Assembly: GCA_964470845.1 (NCBI GenBank)
Contig: CAYYEL010000002.1
Coordinates: 12,071-76,070 of the forward strand
Origin: HGM04593 sp964470845
Lineage (GTDB): Bacteria > Bacteroidota > Bacteroidia > Bacteroidales > Bacteroidaceae
Reading direction: 5' to 3'
DNA length: 64,000 bases
Shown here: positions 36,464 through 44,478 of the stretch, piece by piece
Layout: the number at the start of each line of letters is the position of its first letter
Numbering within the stretch: position 1 is the first letter of the stretch
Program-made: the position numbers and the translations under genes
Notes under the pieces: generated by a model
Database searches by the model: none
Seen by the model: only the letters and a program-made list of their open reading frames with translations
What the model was told of the DNA's origin: nothing

Positions 36464-39106
36464 ATGAAGCACTTTAAAATATATATGTGTATGCTTGCAG
36501 CCTTGTTGGCAATGGGGCTTGCAGGATGCTCCGAGGATGATGATAAGACAGCCTTGCAGCAGTATGGTTATGCGCAATTCAAATTGTTGAAAGAGGCGTC
36601 GTACAGTCGTGCGTCGGCTCCTCTCGACAAACTCTCCGATGCGCATAAGGTAAAGGTGGTTATGCAGTATGGCGGCTCTACAATAGAGCAGACGCTGCTG
36701 CTCGATGCTTATAATGCCGAAAATGCCGAGTTTGGATTAAGAAGCGAGAAGATTGAGCTTCTGGCTGGTGAATATACCATTATAGGATATTATTTGTATG
36801 GCAAGCTCGACGAGGTACTTCTATCGGGCAGTGTCGAGGATAACACTTTCGAGGTGGTTGCCGGCGGTCTTACAGTGAAAGATATTCCCGTAGATGTTAT
36901 TGCACGGGGAATGGCCTCTTTCCGTTTGGTTAAAAGACTGCCACAGACGCGTGCATCGGAGTACGAGGCTTATCCTTTTGCAAACATCAAAATGGTGGAT
37001 ATTAACATTAAGAATGTCTTTACAAAGGAGATTACCTCAATAAATAAAATACCGGTTGAATATACCGAGGATTTTCACGATGGCTCGGCCGATGAGGTTC
37101 TGTATCCCGGAAAGAATGCCTCTACCTCATACGGAGTGTGCGATACGGTTGTGTGGATTCAGGCGGGTACATACGAGGTAAGCAGTTACGTAACATATTC
37201 CGATAAAAAGGGAAAAAATATACTCGAAATTGCAATGGTCGAGGATGCGCCCGCATTTACCGTGCACGATAATGTAGAGACACAGAATGTGCCGGTTCCG
37301 GTGAGCATAAGCGAGACTGCCGAGTATCTTAAGGATTATATTGCTTTGCGCGAAATATGGGAGGCTCTCGATGGTGTAAATTGGAAATACAAAGGACAGG
37401 AGCTTACTCCCGGAAGTAATTGGAATTTTAATAGCGATATTGATATGTGGGGCTATCAGCCGGGTGTGCAATTGCACGCCAATGGTCGTGTGGCAACAAT
37501 TTCTATCGCAGGAATGGGAGCAAAGGGTGTTGTTCCCGATGCAATCGGACAGCTCACCGAGCTTGTTATTCTATCGTTGGGCACACACTCCGAGCTTATA
37601 GGCGGCCATCTGTTCCGGGATGTATCGCCTGCGATGAGCGAGGAGCAGAAAAGAGCTATGCGTTACGACTACGAGAAAAATTTTCTTGAGCGTGATTTTC
37701 GTTTAGGATTATCGGCCGATTGGATAAAGACCATTGAGGCCGATGCTTCGGCCGAGCCCATTGTAAAGGGTATCTCACTCAAGCATATTCAATTTGGCGA
37801 CCTTACCAACGGAATTACGGGCATATCGCGTGCAATGATGCGTCTTAAGAATCTTGAACAATTTTATATTGCCAATTCGCCCATCACACACGAGGAGTTT
37901 TTCCGTGATATTGAGCTCTCATCGCCCTTTTATGCCGAGAAGGACACGCTCTCGTGGAGTAATATGACGGCACTCACCGACCTTGAGATTTATAATTGTC
38001 GCAACCTTAAGGCGCTACCCGTTGAGATGCTCTCGCAGTTGCCCGAGCTCATTCAGCTTAATGTTGCCTGCAATAAGGGAATCTCGGGCGAGCAGTTGAA
38101 GGCCGATTGGGAGGCTATCATCGACGGTGCTCCCTGTGCAACGCTGCAAATTCTATATATGGGCTACAATAATCTGAAGGAATTCCCCGCACACGAGCAA
38201 CTGAAGAGGATGGTGAAGCTGGGAATGCTCGATTGTGCAAGCAATCAGGTTGAGAAGCTGCACCCCTTTGGTAAGGATATTCAGTTGGCCAAAATATACC
38301 TCGATAATAACAAAATTACCGAAATTCCTTGTGCCGAGGATGGTTACTTCTGTGGATTCTCGCAACTTGAGAGTTTTACTTGCAGCAACAACCGTTTGAC
38401 GTTGTTCCCCGACATTTTCAATGCAAAGTCGGTGTATATTATTCCCTCGATTGACTTTTCGTACAATCTTATCGAGGGCTTCGAGAATGGCGAGAATTTC
38501 CGTGGTGTGAACGTAAACGAGGTTAATCTGTCGAATAACCGCTTAGAGACTTTCCCGGGAATACTTTTTAAGAAAAACTCACCGATAACCTATCTTGTGC
38601 TTGCCGGGAACGGTATGAAGCACATTCCCGACGGCTCGATGAAGGGCGAGAATTCTTATATGCTCGAAGCTATCGACCTTAGCTATAATCATCTGACGGA
38701 ACTTTCAGACGATTTTCACGCTGTGCGCTTGCCCTATCTTATGGGTATCGACCTCAGCTACAATCGTTTCGAGGAGTTTCCTGTGTCGCCATTGGGCATA
38801 AGCACTTTGCAGCGTTTCATTATACGCCATCAGCGCGACGAGAATGGTAATCGCTGTTTGCGCGAGTGGCCCACGGGGCTTTATCGCTGTCCTTCGTTGG
38901 CGTTCTTTTTGATAGGTTCTAACGACCTTAGGAAGATAGAGGATACTCTCTCGCCCTACATCTATTACTTTGAAATTGCCGATAATCCTAATATCTCAAT
39001 TGATGTAAGCTCTTTGTGTCCTTATATCGAGGCGGGAGTTTATATGCTCATCTACGATAAGACACAGGATATTCGTGGTTGCGAGGCTCTGAACATTCAA
39101 AATTGA
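36464..39106 (+). CDS. Leucine-rich-repeat surface lipoprotein (DUF4458-like)
   Basis: 880 residues. Lipobox LAGC followed by SEDDDK, a surface-export signal. Two beta-rich DUF4458-like domains lie at about 30-150 and 150-285. From about 295 (LREIWEALDGVNW, a usual cap before LRRs) to the end it is a solenoid of irregular leucine-rich repeats, for example ITEIPCAEDGYF, NEVNLSNNRLETFPG and LEAIDLSYNHLTELSD. LRR solenoids bind protein partners, which suggests the locus handles protein ligands. Its neighbour at 39125 has the same kind of LRR tail. Confidence 0.85.
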   Translation: MKHFKIYMCMLAALLAMGLAGCSEDDDKTALQQYGYAQFKLLKEASYSRASAPLDKLSDAHKVKVVMQYGGSTIEQTLLLDAYNAENAEFGLRSEKIELLAGEYTIIGYYLYGKLDEVLLSGSVEDNTFEVVAGGLTVKDIPVDVIARGMASFRLVKRLPQTRASEYEAYPFANIKMVDINIKNVFTKEITSINKIPVEYTEDFHDGSADEVLYPGKNASTSYGVCDTVVWIQAGTYEVSSYVTYSDKKGKNILEIAMVEDAPAFTVHDNVETQNVPVPVSISETAEYLKDYIALREIWEALDGVNWKYKGQELTPGSNWNFNSDIDMWGYQPGVQLHANGRVATISIAGMGAKGVVPDAIGQLTELVILSLGTHSELIGGHLFRDVSPAMSEEQKRAMRYDYEKNFLERDFRLGLSADWIKTIEADASAEPIVKGISLKHIQFGDLTNGITGISRAMMRLKNLEQFYIANSPITHEEFFRDIELSSPFYAEKDTLSWSNMTALTDLEIYNCRNLKALPVEMLSQLPELIQLNVACNKGISGEQLKADWEAIIDGAPCATLQILYMGYNNLKEFPAHEQLKRMVKLGMLDCASNQVEKLHPFGKDIQLAKIYLDNNKITEIPCAEDGYFCGFSQLESFTCSNNRLTLFPDIFNAKSVYIIPSIDFSYNLIEGFENGENFRGVNVNEVNLSNNRLETFPGILFKKNSPITYLVLAGNGMKHIPDGSMKGENSYMLEAIDLSYNHLTELSDDFHAVRLPYLMGIDLSYNRFEEFPVSPLGISTLQRFIIRHQRDENGNRCLREWPTGLYRCPSLAFFLIGSNDLRKIEDTLSPYIYYFEIADNPNISIDVSSLCPYIEAGVYMLIYDKTQDIRGCEALNIQN

Positions 39107-39124
39107 TAAAGCTGGCTCTGATAT

Positions 39125-40837
39125 ATGAATAAAATGAAAGATAGAATATTGTCTGCGCTGCTGTGCGTAGCGCTTTTTGCTCCGTTCGTATCGTGTAGCG
39201 ACGATGATGGCGATGAGGCTTTTATCTCGCTTGCGGTGGATAAAGAGGTTGTTACTTTTGGTGCCGAGGGTGGTTGCGAGACGTTGCTTGTGCAGTCGGC
39301 TCAGAATTGGGTGGCTGTGGCAAGCGAGCCGTGGCTTATGGTCTCGCCGGCCAATGGTATAGGTGCGGCCGAGTGTGTTGTTACTGTCGATTCGAGCCTT
39401 GTGAGCGGTGTGCGTCGCGCCGAGATTCGTTTCACGGGCGTTGGTGGCGAGACGGCTGCCGTCGAAGTTAATCAGACGGGATTCGGAAAAATCATATCTT
39501 CTAAGGATAGTGTGATTCTTGTCGAGGCCTCGGCCAAGATTGACGAGCGTTTCTGCAAAGCCGAGGTTACGGCCAATGTGCCTTTTGAGGTGCAGATTGA
39601 GTGTGCCGACGACGATGAAGAGTGGCTCACAGTGCGTGATTTTCAGTTTGAACCCGACCGTGGCGCGCGTCCCCGCACGCTCACCTTGTACTTCGACTGG
39701 AAGATGAATACCTATCCACAAGAGCGTGTGGCCAAGGTTAATTTTATTCCTTTGAACGAAGAGGATGCGCTTGATGCTCCCGCTGCTCTTATTATCAATC
39801 AGAAGGCGGCACTGCGCATCGAGGATAATCGTGCGGGCGACTCGCTTGCGCTGCTCACCATATTCGAGCGCCTCAATTGTATGAGCGACCCGTGGGATAC
39901 AAGCGAGAATATGCGCAATTGGCGCGACGTTGTACTGTGGGAGGCTCACGACGAGGCTCTGCCTGCACCCGAGGCTGTGGGACGTGTGCGTTCTGTTGAA
40001 TTCTTTATTTTTAACACCGAGGAGAGTGTTCCACAGGAGATAAAGTATTTAAAATACATTGAGAGCCTCAGTGTGTCGAGCAACGTAAATACTATGCTTA
40101 AGAGTATAAAATTGGGCACCGAGGTGTGCGGGTTGAAGCATTTGAAGCATCTTACTCTCTTTTCGTATGGCCTCACCGAGCTTCCCGAGGAGTTTGTTCA
40201 GCTGGGTGCAACGCTTGAGACACTCGATATTAGCGCCAATAATTTTGCAAGTATCCCCACGATGCTGACGCAGGAGAATTTTCCCAAGCTCACATATCTG
40301 AACCTTGTAGCCAATCGTCGTTGGGGTGCAAAAGACCTGCGCGAGGCCTCGACCTATGATAATGGAATAGGCTTGCACTTTAATACCTCGTCCGATAATT
40401 CATTGCTGCGGCTTTTGACGTGGGACAACCTTGAGTATCTGCTTTTGTCCAATAATTATATCGAGGGAGCGTTGCCCGATTTTAAGGTTGGCGAAGATGG
40501 TGTAAGAGCCTATACGCAAGAGGATGTAGATGCCTTTGGTGGCGATACTATACAATATCTTGCCGATAATAATATTCCGCGTATATTGCCCAATGCCAAG
40601 CAGTTGTCGCTCAATTTGAACTTTTTCACAGGCAATCTGCCCGATTGGTTGCTTTATCATCCTCGTCTGCTCGATTGGTATCCCGAGCTTCTCATTTTTA
40701 ACCAGCAAGAGCAGGGGAAAAATTCGTTGGGCGAGGTTGTGCGCTTCGATAATGCACCTACCAATTTCGAGTATTATTACGAGGCCTTCCCGGGGACAAG
40801 AGAAAAGTATGAATTTAAAGAAGAAATATCAGAATAA
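39125..40837 (+). CDS. BACON and leucine-rich-repeat surface lipoprotein
   Basis: 570 residues. Lipobox VSC followed by SDDDGDE. A BACON domain (about 30-118, with WVAVASEPWLMVSPANG and AAVEVNQTGFG) and a second beta-sandwich (about 119-235, EEWLTVRDF) come before leucine-rich repeats from about 270 to 540 (LKHLTLFSYGLTELPEEF, LDISANNFASIPTML). BACON domains are thought to bind mucin or other glycoproteins. The stop overlaps the start of the next gene (TAATG), so it is coupled to the subtilisin. Confidence 0.85.
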   Translation: MNKMKDRILSALLCVALFAPFVSCSDDDGDEAFISLAVDKEVVTFGAEGGCETLLVQSAQNWVAVASEPWLMVSPANGIGAAECVVTVDSSLVSGVRRAEIRFTGVGGETAAVEVNQTGFGKIISSKDSVILVEASAKIDERFCKAEVTANVPFEVQIECADDDEEWLTVRDFQFEPDRGARPRTLTLYFDWKMNTYPQERVAKVNFIPLNEEDALDAPAALIINQKAALRIEDNRAGDSLALLTIFERLNCMSDPWDTSENMRNWRDVVLWEAHDEALPAPEAVGRVRSVEFFIFNTEESVPQEIKYLKYIESLSVSSNVNTMLKSIKLGTEVCGLKHLKHLTLFSYGLTELPEEFVQLGATLETLDISANNFASIPTMLTQENFPKLTYLNLVANRRWGAKDLREASTYDNGIGLHFNTSSDNSLLRLLTWDNLEYLLLSNNYIEGALPDFKVGEDGVRAYTQEDVDAFGGDTIQYLADNNIPRILPNAKQLSLNLNFFTGNLPDWLLYHPRLLDWYPELLIFNQQEQGKNSLGEVVRFDNAPTNFEYYYEAFPGTREKYEFKEEISE

Positions 40838-42852
40838 TGATGACACGATTTTTTAGATATTTTGCAGCTACTCTGTGCATTGTGTGTGCAGTGGCGTGTA
40901 GCGACGAGGTCGAAAGTGCTGCCTCAGTAGTGCAACCCGAGGTTGCTGTGCCCGATGATGTCATCGAGGGTGAGCTTTTGATTAAATTCTCGCCTCAGAT
41001 GGAGACAATCCTTGACGAGGCTTTTAAAGCGCGTGCAATGCGCGGCGTTGCCACACGCTCGGGAATACCCTCGACCGACGAGGTGCTCAGAATCCTTGGT
41101 GCATACAGCTTCGAGCGTGTCTTTCCTGTTGACCCTGCCAACGAAGAGCGTACACGCAAGGCAGGGCTGCACCTGTGGTATCAGGTTAAATTCGATAAAA
41201 ACTGTAATCTGAGTGAGGCGATAGAGAATCTCTCGAAGCTGGGCGAGGTCTCAAAATTGCAGTGCAATCGTAAAATTTACCGTATGAGCAACCGTAAGGC
41301 TCGTGAGGCAAGCGTTGCCCACGAGGCGGTGGAACATCCTTTCAACGACCCGGGGCTTGCACGCCAATGGGGTTATATAAATTATGGCGGTTACTCCTTT
41401 GAGCAGCCGTGGGCCAAGAGCGTGGCCGGTTGCGACGTTGGTTGCGCCGATGCGTGGAACATCTGTACGGGCGACCCCTCGATTATCGTAGCAGTGATGG
41501 ACGAGGGAGTGATGTATAATCACCCCGACCTTGAACCCAATATGTGGGTTAACGAGGGCGAGGAGCTTGGTTCGGACGTTGATGCCGATAATAATGGTTA
41601 TAAGGGCGATAAATATGGCTATAATTTTGCCACCGACCGAGGATATATATCAACCACAGGCTCGAACGACACAGGACACGGAACACACGTTGCAGGAACG
41701 GTTGCTGCCGTAAATAATAACGGAGTGGGCGTGTGCGGTGTTGCCGGTGGCGACGCTGCCAAGGGGCAGCCGGGTGTTAAAATTATGTCGCTTCAGATTT
41801 TTGACGACAGCTACTCGGCCAACCTTTTACTCGAAGCTAAGGCCGTAAAATATGCAGCCGATAATGGAGCAACAGTGCTTCAGTGCAGCTGGGGTTATAT
41901 GTCGCCCGACGCCAATCCTATTTTGGGATTCTCGCCCGGCCCTGCAACCGAGGAAGAGTGGGCTACAACCTATCCGCTTGAGAAAGAGGCATTCGACTAT
42001 TTTATCGAAAATGCAGGTTCGCCCAACGGCGTCGTCGAGGGTGGAGTAGTAGTGTTTGCTGCCGGAAACGAATTTGCACCGACCCCGTCGTTCCCGGGAC
42101 TTTATTCGCGCTTTGTGTGTGTGGCTGCTGTTGCTGCCGACTATACTCCATCGACCTACACCGACTATGGCGAGGGCATCGACCTTTCGGCTCCCGGTGG
42201 CGACGGCGATTATTATGGCACCCCCGGCGACGAGAGCGACTGCGAGGGTATGATATATTCTACTATTGTGAGTGAGGGTAAGCCCTCTTATGGATTCTAC
42301 GAGGGCTCGTCGATGGCCTGTCCTCACGTCTCGGGTGTTGCGGCATTGGGCCTCTCTTATGCTGCACAACTGCGCAAACACTTTAAGGCCGAGGAGTTTA
42401 TCGACCTTATGATTGCTACCGGAACACCTATTGACAGCTATTTTAAGGGTGATAAATTATCGCATTATAATCATTCGTCGCCCGGAGCGTCGGCTACAAA
42501 GAGCGACCTTTCGCGTTATGTTGGCAAGATGGGGCGTTTGGTTAACGCCGGTGCGCTGCTGCGTGCAATAGAGAATACGGGTAGCGAGATGCGCCTGCCC
42601 AATGTATATGTGGCACCGGGTGCTTGCTCGCGCATCGAACTCGACCGTTATTTTGTCGGTGGCGAGGCGTTGTCGTATAGTTGCCGTGTTGCTGACGGCG
42701 GCATTGCCAAAGCTACTGTCGAGGGTGTTGTGCTCGTTGTCGAGGGTGTTAATGTGGGTACAACCGAGCTTGTTGTTACCACAAGCGCCGGCCACGAGCA
42801 GCGTGTTACTGTAACGGTGCGTCGTGGTGCTGCACCTAATGGCTGGATGTAA
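40837..42852 (+). CDS. Subtilisin-family (S8) serine peptidase lipoprotein
   Basis: 671 residues. Lipobox VAC followed by SDEVE, so probably surface-anchored. A prodomain-like region (about 40-150, EGELLIKFSPQMETIL) precedes the S8 domain with the full catalytic set: Asp222 in VAVMDEGV, His281 in GHGTHVAG, oxyanion Asn411 in FAAGNE and Ser492 in GSSMACPHVSG. A short Ig-like domain ends the protein (about 590-660). It should cleave proteins at the cell surface. It is the only enzyme of the SusC/D locus, and translation is coupled to the LRR lipoprotein upstream. Confidence 0.93.
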   Translation: MMTRFFRYFAATLCIVCAVACSDEVESAASVVQPEVAVPDDVIEGELLIKFSPQMETILDEAFKARAMRGVATRSGIPSTDEVLRILGAYSFERVFPVDPANEERTRKAGLHLWYQVKFDKNCNLSEAIENLSKLGEVSKLQCNRKIYRMSNRKAREASVAHEAVEHPFNDPGLARQWGYINYGGYSFEQPWAKSVAGCDVGCADAWNICTGDPSIIVAVMDEGVMYNHPDLEPNMWVNEGEELGSDVDADNNGYKGDKYGYNFATDRGYISTTGSNDTGHGTHVAGTVAAVNNNGVGVCGVAGGDAAKGQPGVKIMSLQIFDDSYSANLLLEAKAVKYAADNGATVLQCSWGYMSPDANPILGFSPGPATEEEWATTYPLEKEAFDYFIENAGSPNGVVEGGVVVFAAGNEFAPTPSFPGLYSRFVCVAAVAADYTPSTYTDYGEGIDLSAPGGDGDYYGTPGDESDCEGMIYSTIVSEGKPSYGFYEGSSMACPHVSGVAALGLSYAAQLRKHFKAEEFIDLMIATGTPIDSYFKGDKLSHYNHSSPGASATKSDLSRYVGKMGRLVNAGALLRAIENTGSEMRLPNVYVAPGACSRIELDRYFVGGEALSYSCRVADGGIAKATVEGVVLVVEGVNVGTTELVVTTSAGHEQRVTVTVRRGAAPNGWM

Positions 42853-42864
42853 TTTGTAATTATT

Positions 42865-43671
42865 ATGACGCGCCTATATGTTGTTTTTATGCTGTTATCT
42901 GTTCTTTGCGGCATCAAGGCACAAGGAACGAGGCTCTCGCGTACGGCAATAGACTCGATACGTGCATTGCACGCAATGGACAACAGAGGCAGTGTGTTAC
43001 ATTTCGAGACAAGCAAAATTGATATGGGCGCAATGCTTGAGACCGACACTGCAAGAGTTGTTACCTTCTTTTTTGTGAATAAAGGAAGTGAGAGTGTGCG
43101 CATCGAGCGTGTAAAGGCCTCGTGCAGCTGTGCGGTGGCATTATTCGACACTGTGCTTGTTGCACCGCAAGAGATGGGCGAGATAAAAGTGAGGTTCACC
43201 CCCCGAGGAAGGGCAGGAACGGTAGATGTTGATGCTTTTGTTTATCTCGCGGGCGGCACGTCGCATCCCGATGCACGTATAGTGCTCTGTGGTAATGTAA
43301 TAGGCGCCGACGAGTGGGAGCATCTGCCGCAAAGGATGGGAGCGCTTAAGCTAAAAAGTCGCAGTGTGAATTTCGGCACACTTGCGCCTCGGCAGATACG
43401 ACGCGAACGTATAGCCTGTGCTAATGCAGGGGTGGTGTCGCTGACACTCTCGGCTGCCATAAAGCCCGAGTATGTAACCCTTGCTACTGAGCCTGCAACC
43501 ATCGCACCGGGCGAGGAAGGCGATATAATAATTACAATTGACACCGATAAAATCCCGTTGAAAGAGGGCGAACAGAAATTTAAAATTATAATAGAGGGTG
43601 TCGAAGGACGTCCCTCGCAGCGCACCATTGAGGGTGTGTTTAACGTCTGCCTCGGCACACGGAACAGATAA
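42865..43671 (+). CDS. DUF1573 domain secreted protein
   Basis: 268 residues. Signal peptide about 1-20 (VLCGIKAQG). Two tandem ASPM/SPD-2-like beta-sandwich units: one around 50-140 with FFFVNKGSESVRIERVKASC, the DUF1573 hallmark, and one around 160-260 (SVNFGTLAPRQIRRERI). Proteins of this family are common periplasmic or surface proteins of unknown role. It follows the peptidase by 12 bp. Confidence 0.85.
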   Translation: MTRLYVVFMLLSVLCGIKAQGTRLSRTAIDSIRALHAMDNRGSVLHFETSKIDMGAMLETDTARVVTFFFVNKGSESVRIERVKASCSCAVALFDTVLVAPQEMGEIKVRFTPRGRAGTVDVDAFVYLAGGTSHPDARIVLCGNVIGADEWEHLPQRMGALKLKSRSVNFGTLAPRQIRRERIACANAGVVSLTLSAAIKPEYVTLATEPATIAPGEEGDIIITIDTDKIPLKEGEQKFKIIIEGVEGRPSQRTIEGVFNVCLGTRNR

Positions 43672-43733
43672 GAAGCAAATGATTTTACAGCTTGCATAAT
43701 AATATTTATAAACTGCTTTTAAAATAATATAAA

Positions 43734-44222
43734 ATGGACGCAAAGACTATTTTTCGCCTTATGGCTGCTTTTTTGTTGATGATTGCCATTCAAGGTTGCT
43801 CGTCGGATGACGATGATAGCTCGTTTGAGCCGACACTCGACGTTACTCCTGCCAATATTGCCGGAACGTGGATGTTGTCCGAGTGGAACGGGGCGCAATT
43901 GCCACAAGGAACATATTGTTACATAATATTCAACCGTAAAGATAGAAGTTTCCGTATGTTTCAGAAGTTTGACAGTATGTACGCTCGTTGCATCACCGGT
44001 GTATATGCAATCGACAAGGACAAGCAAGGCAACTATATAATAAGTGGCGAGTACGATTATCAGATGGGCGAGTGGAATAATTCATACATTGTAACCGAAC
44101 TTTACGCCTCGGGCTCTATGCTGTGGACAGCTAAGGATAATCCCGAAGATGTGTGTCGTTACGTGCGTTGCGACGAGATTCCCGAGGAAATAATCCGCGA
44201 ATCGGGCTACAAGGAGCAATAA
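43734..44222 (+). CDS. Small lipocalin-like surface lipoprotein
   Basis: 162 residues. Lipobox IQGC (cysteine 22) followed by SSDDDDSS, a strong surface-export signal. The body opens with the lipocalin-like IAGTWMLSEWNG and continues with beta strands (YCYIIFNRKDRSFRMFQKF, GVYAIDKDKQGNYIISGEY), matching short Bacteroidales lipocalin-like proteins. Last gene of the locus. A weak hairpin (ATTCGG/CCGAAT, 44258-44278) follows. Confidence 0.78.
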   Translation: MDAKTIFRLMAAFLLMIAIQGCSSDDDDSSFEPTLDVTPANIAGTWMLSEWNGAQLPQGTYCYIIFNRKDRSFRMFQKFDSMYARCITGVYAIDKDKQGNYIISGEYDYQMGEWNNSYIVTELYASGSMLWTAKDNPEDVCRYVRCDEIPEEIIRESGYKEQ

Positions 44223-44342
44223 TTGCATATGCACAGCACTTAAGCCTCATAAAAGACATTCGGATAAATGCCCCGAATAACAAAAAACGTGATAAATGTA
44301 AAAATAATGTCAAAATAACTGCCACAATTAAAACAAAATTGT

Positions 44343-44350
44343 TAATTTTG
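44343..44350 (+). promoter_or_regulatory. Candidate -7 box of rho
   Basis: TAATTTTG followed by C matches the consensus. Transcription from it would give a leader of about 120 nt before the rho ATG; long leaders are common for rho because it regulates itself in other bacteria. No -33 element could be identified. Confidence 0.4.
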
Positions 44351-44478
44351 CAGAGTTAATAAACTATACCAATTTACAGACAAAATCTTGTCCTACTTTT
44401 TCAATAACAATCATTACTCTTTTTGGAAATTTTTGTGAACAATCCTTCTGTACGGATAAATTCGCACAATCTTATTTT

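Noticed and set aside
38996..39949. 317-codon open frame opposite the BACON-LRR gene
   Set aside because: No motif, antisense to a gene with a clear domain order and signal peptide.
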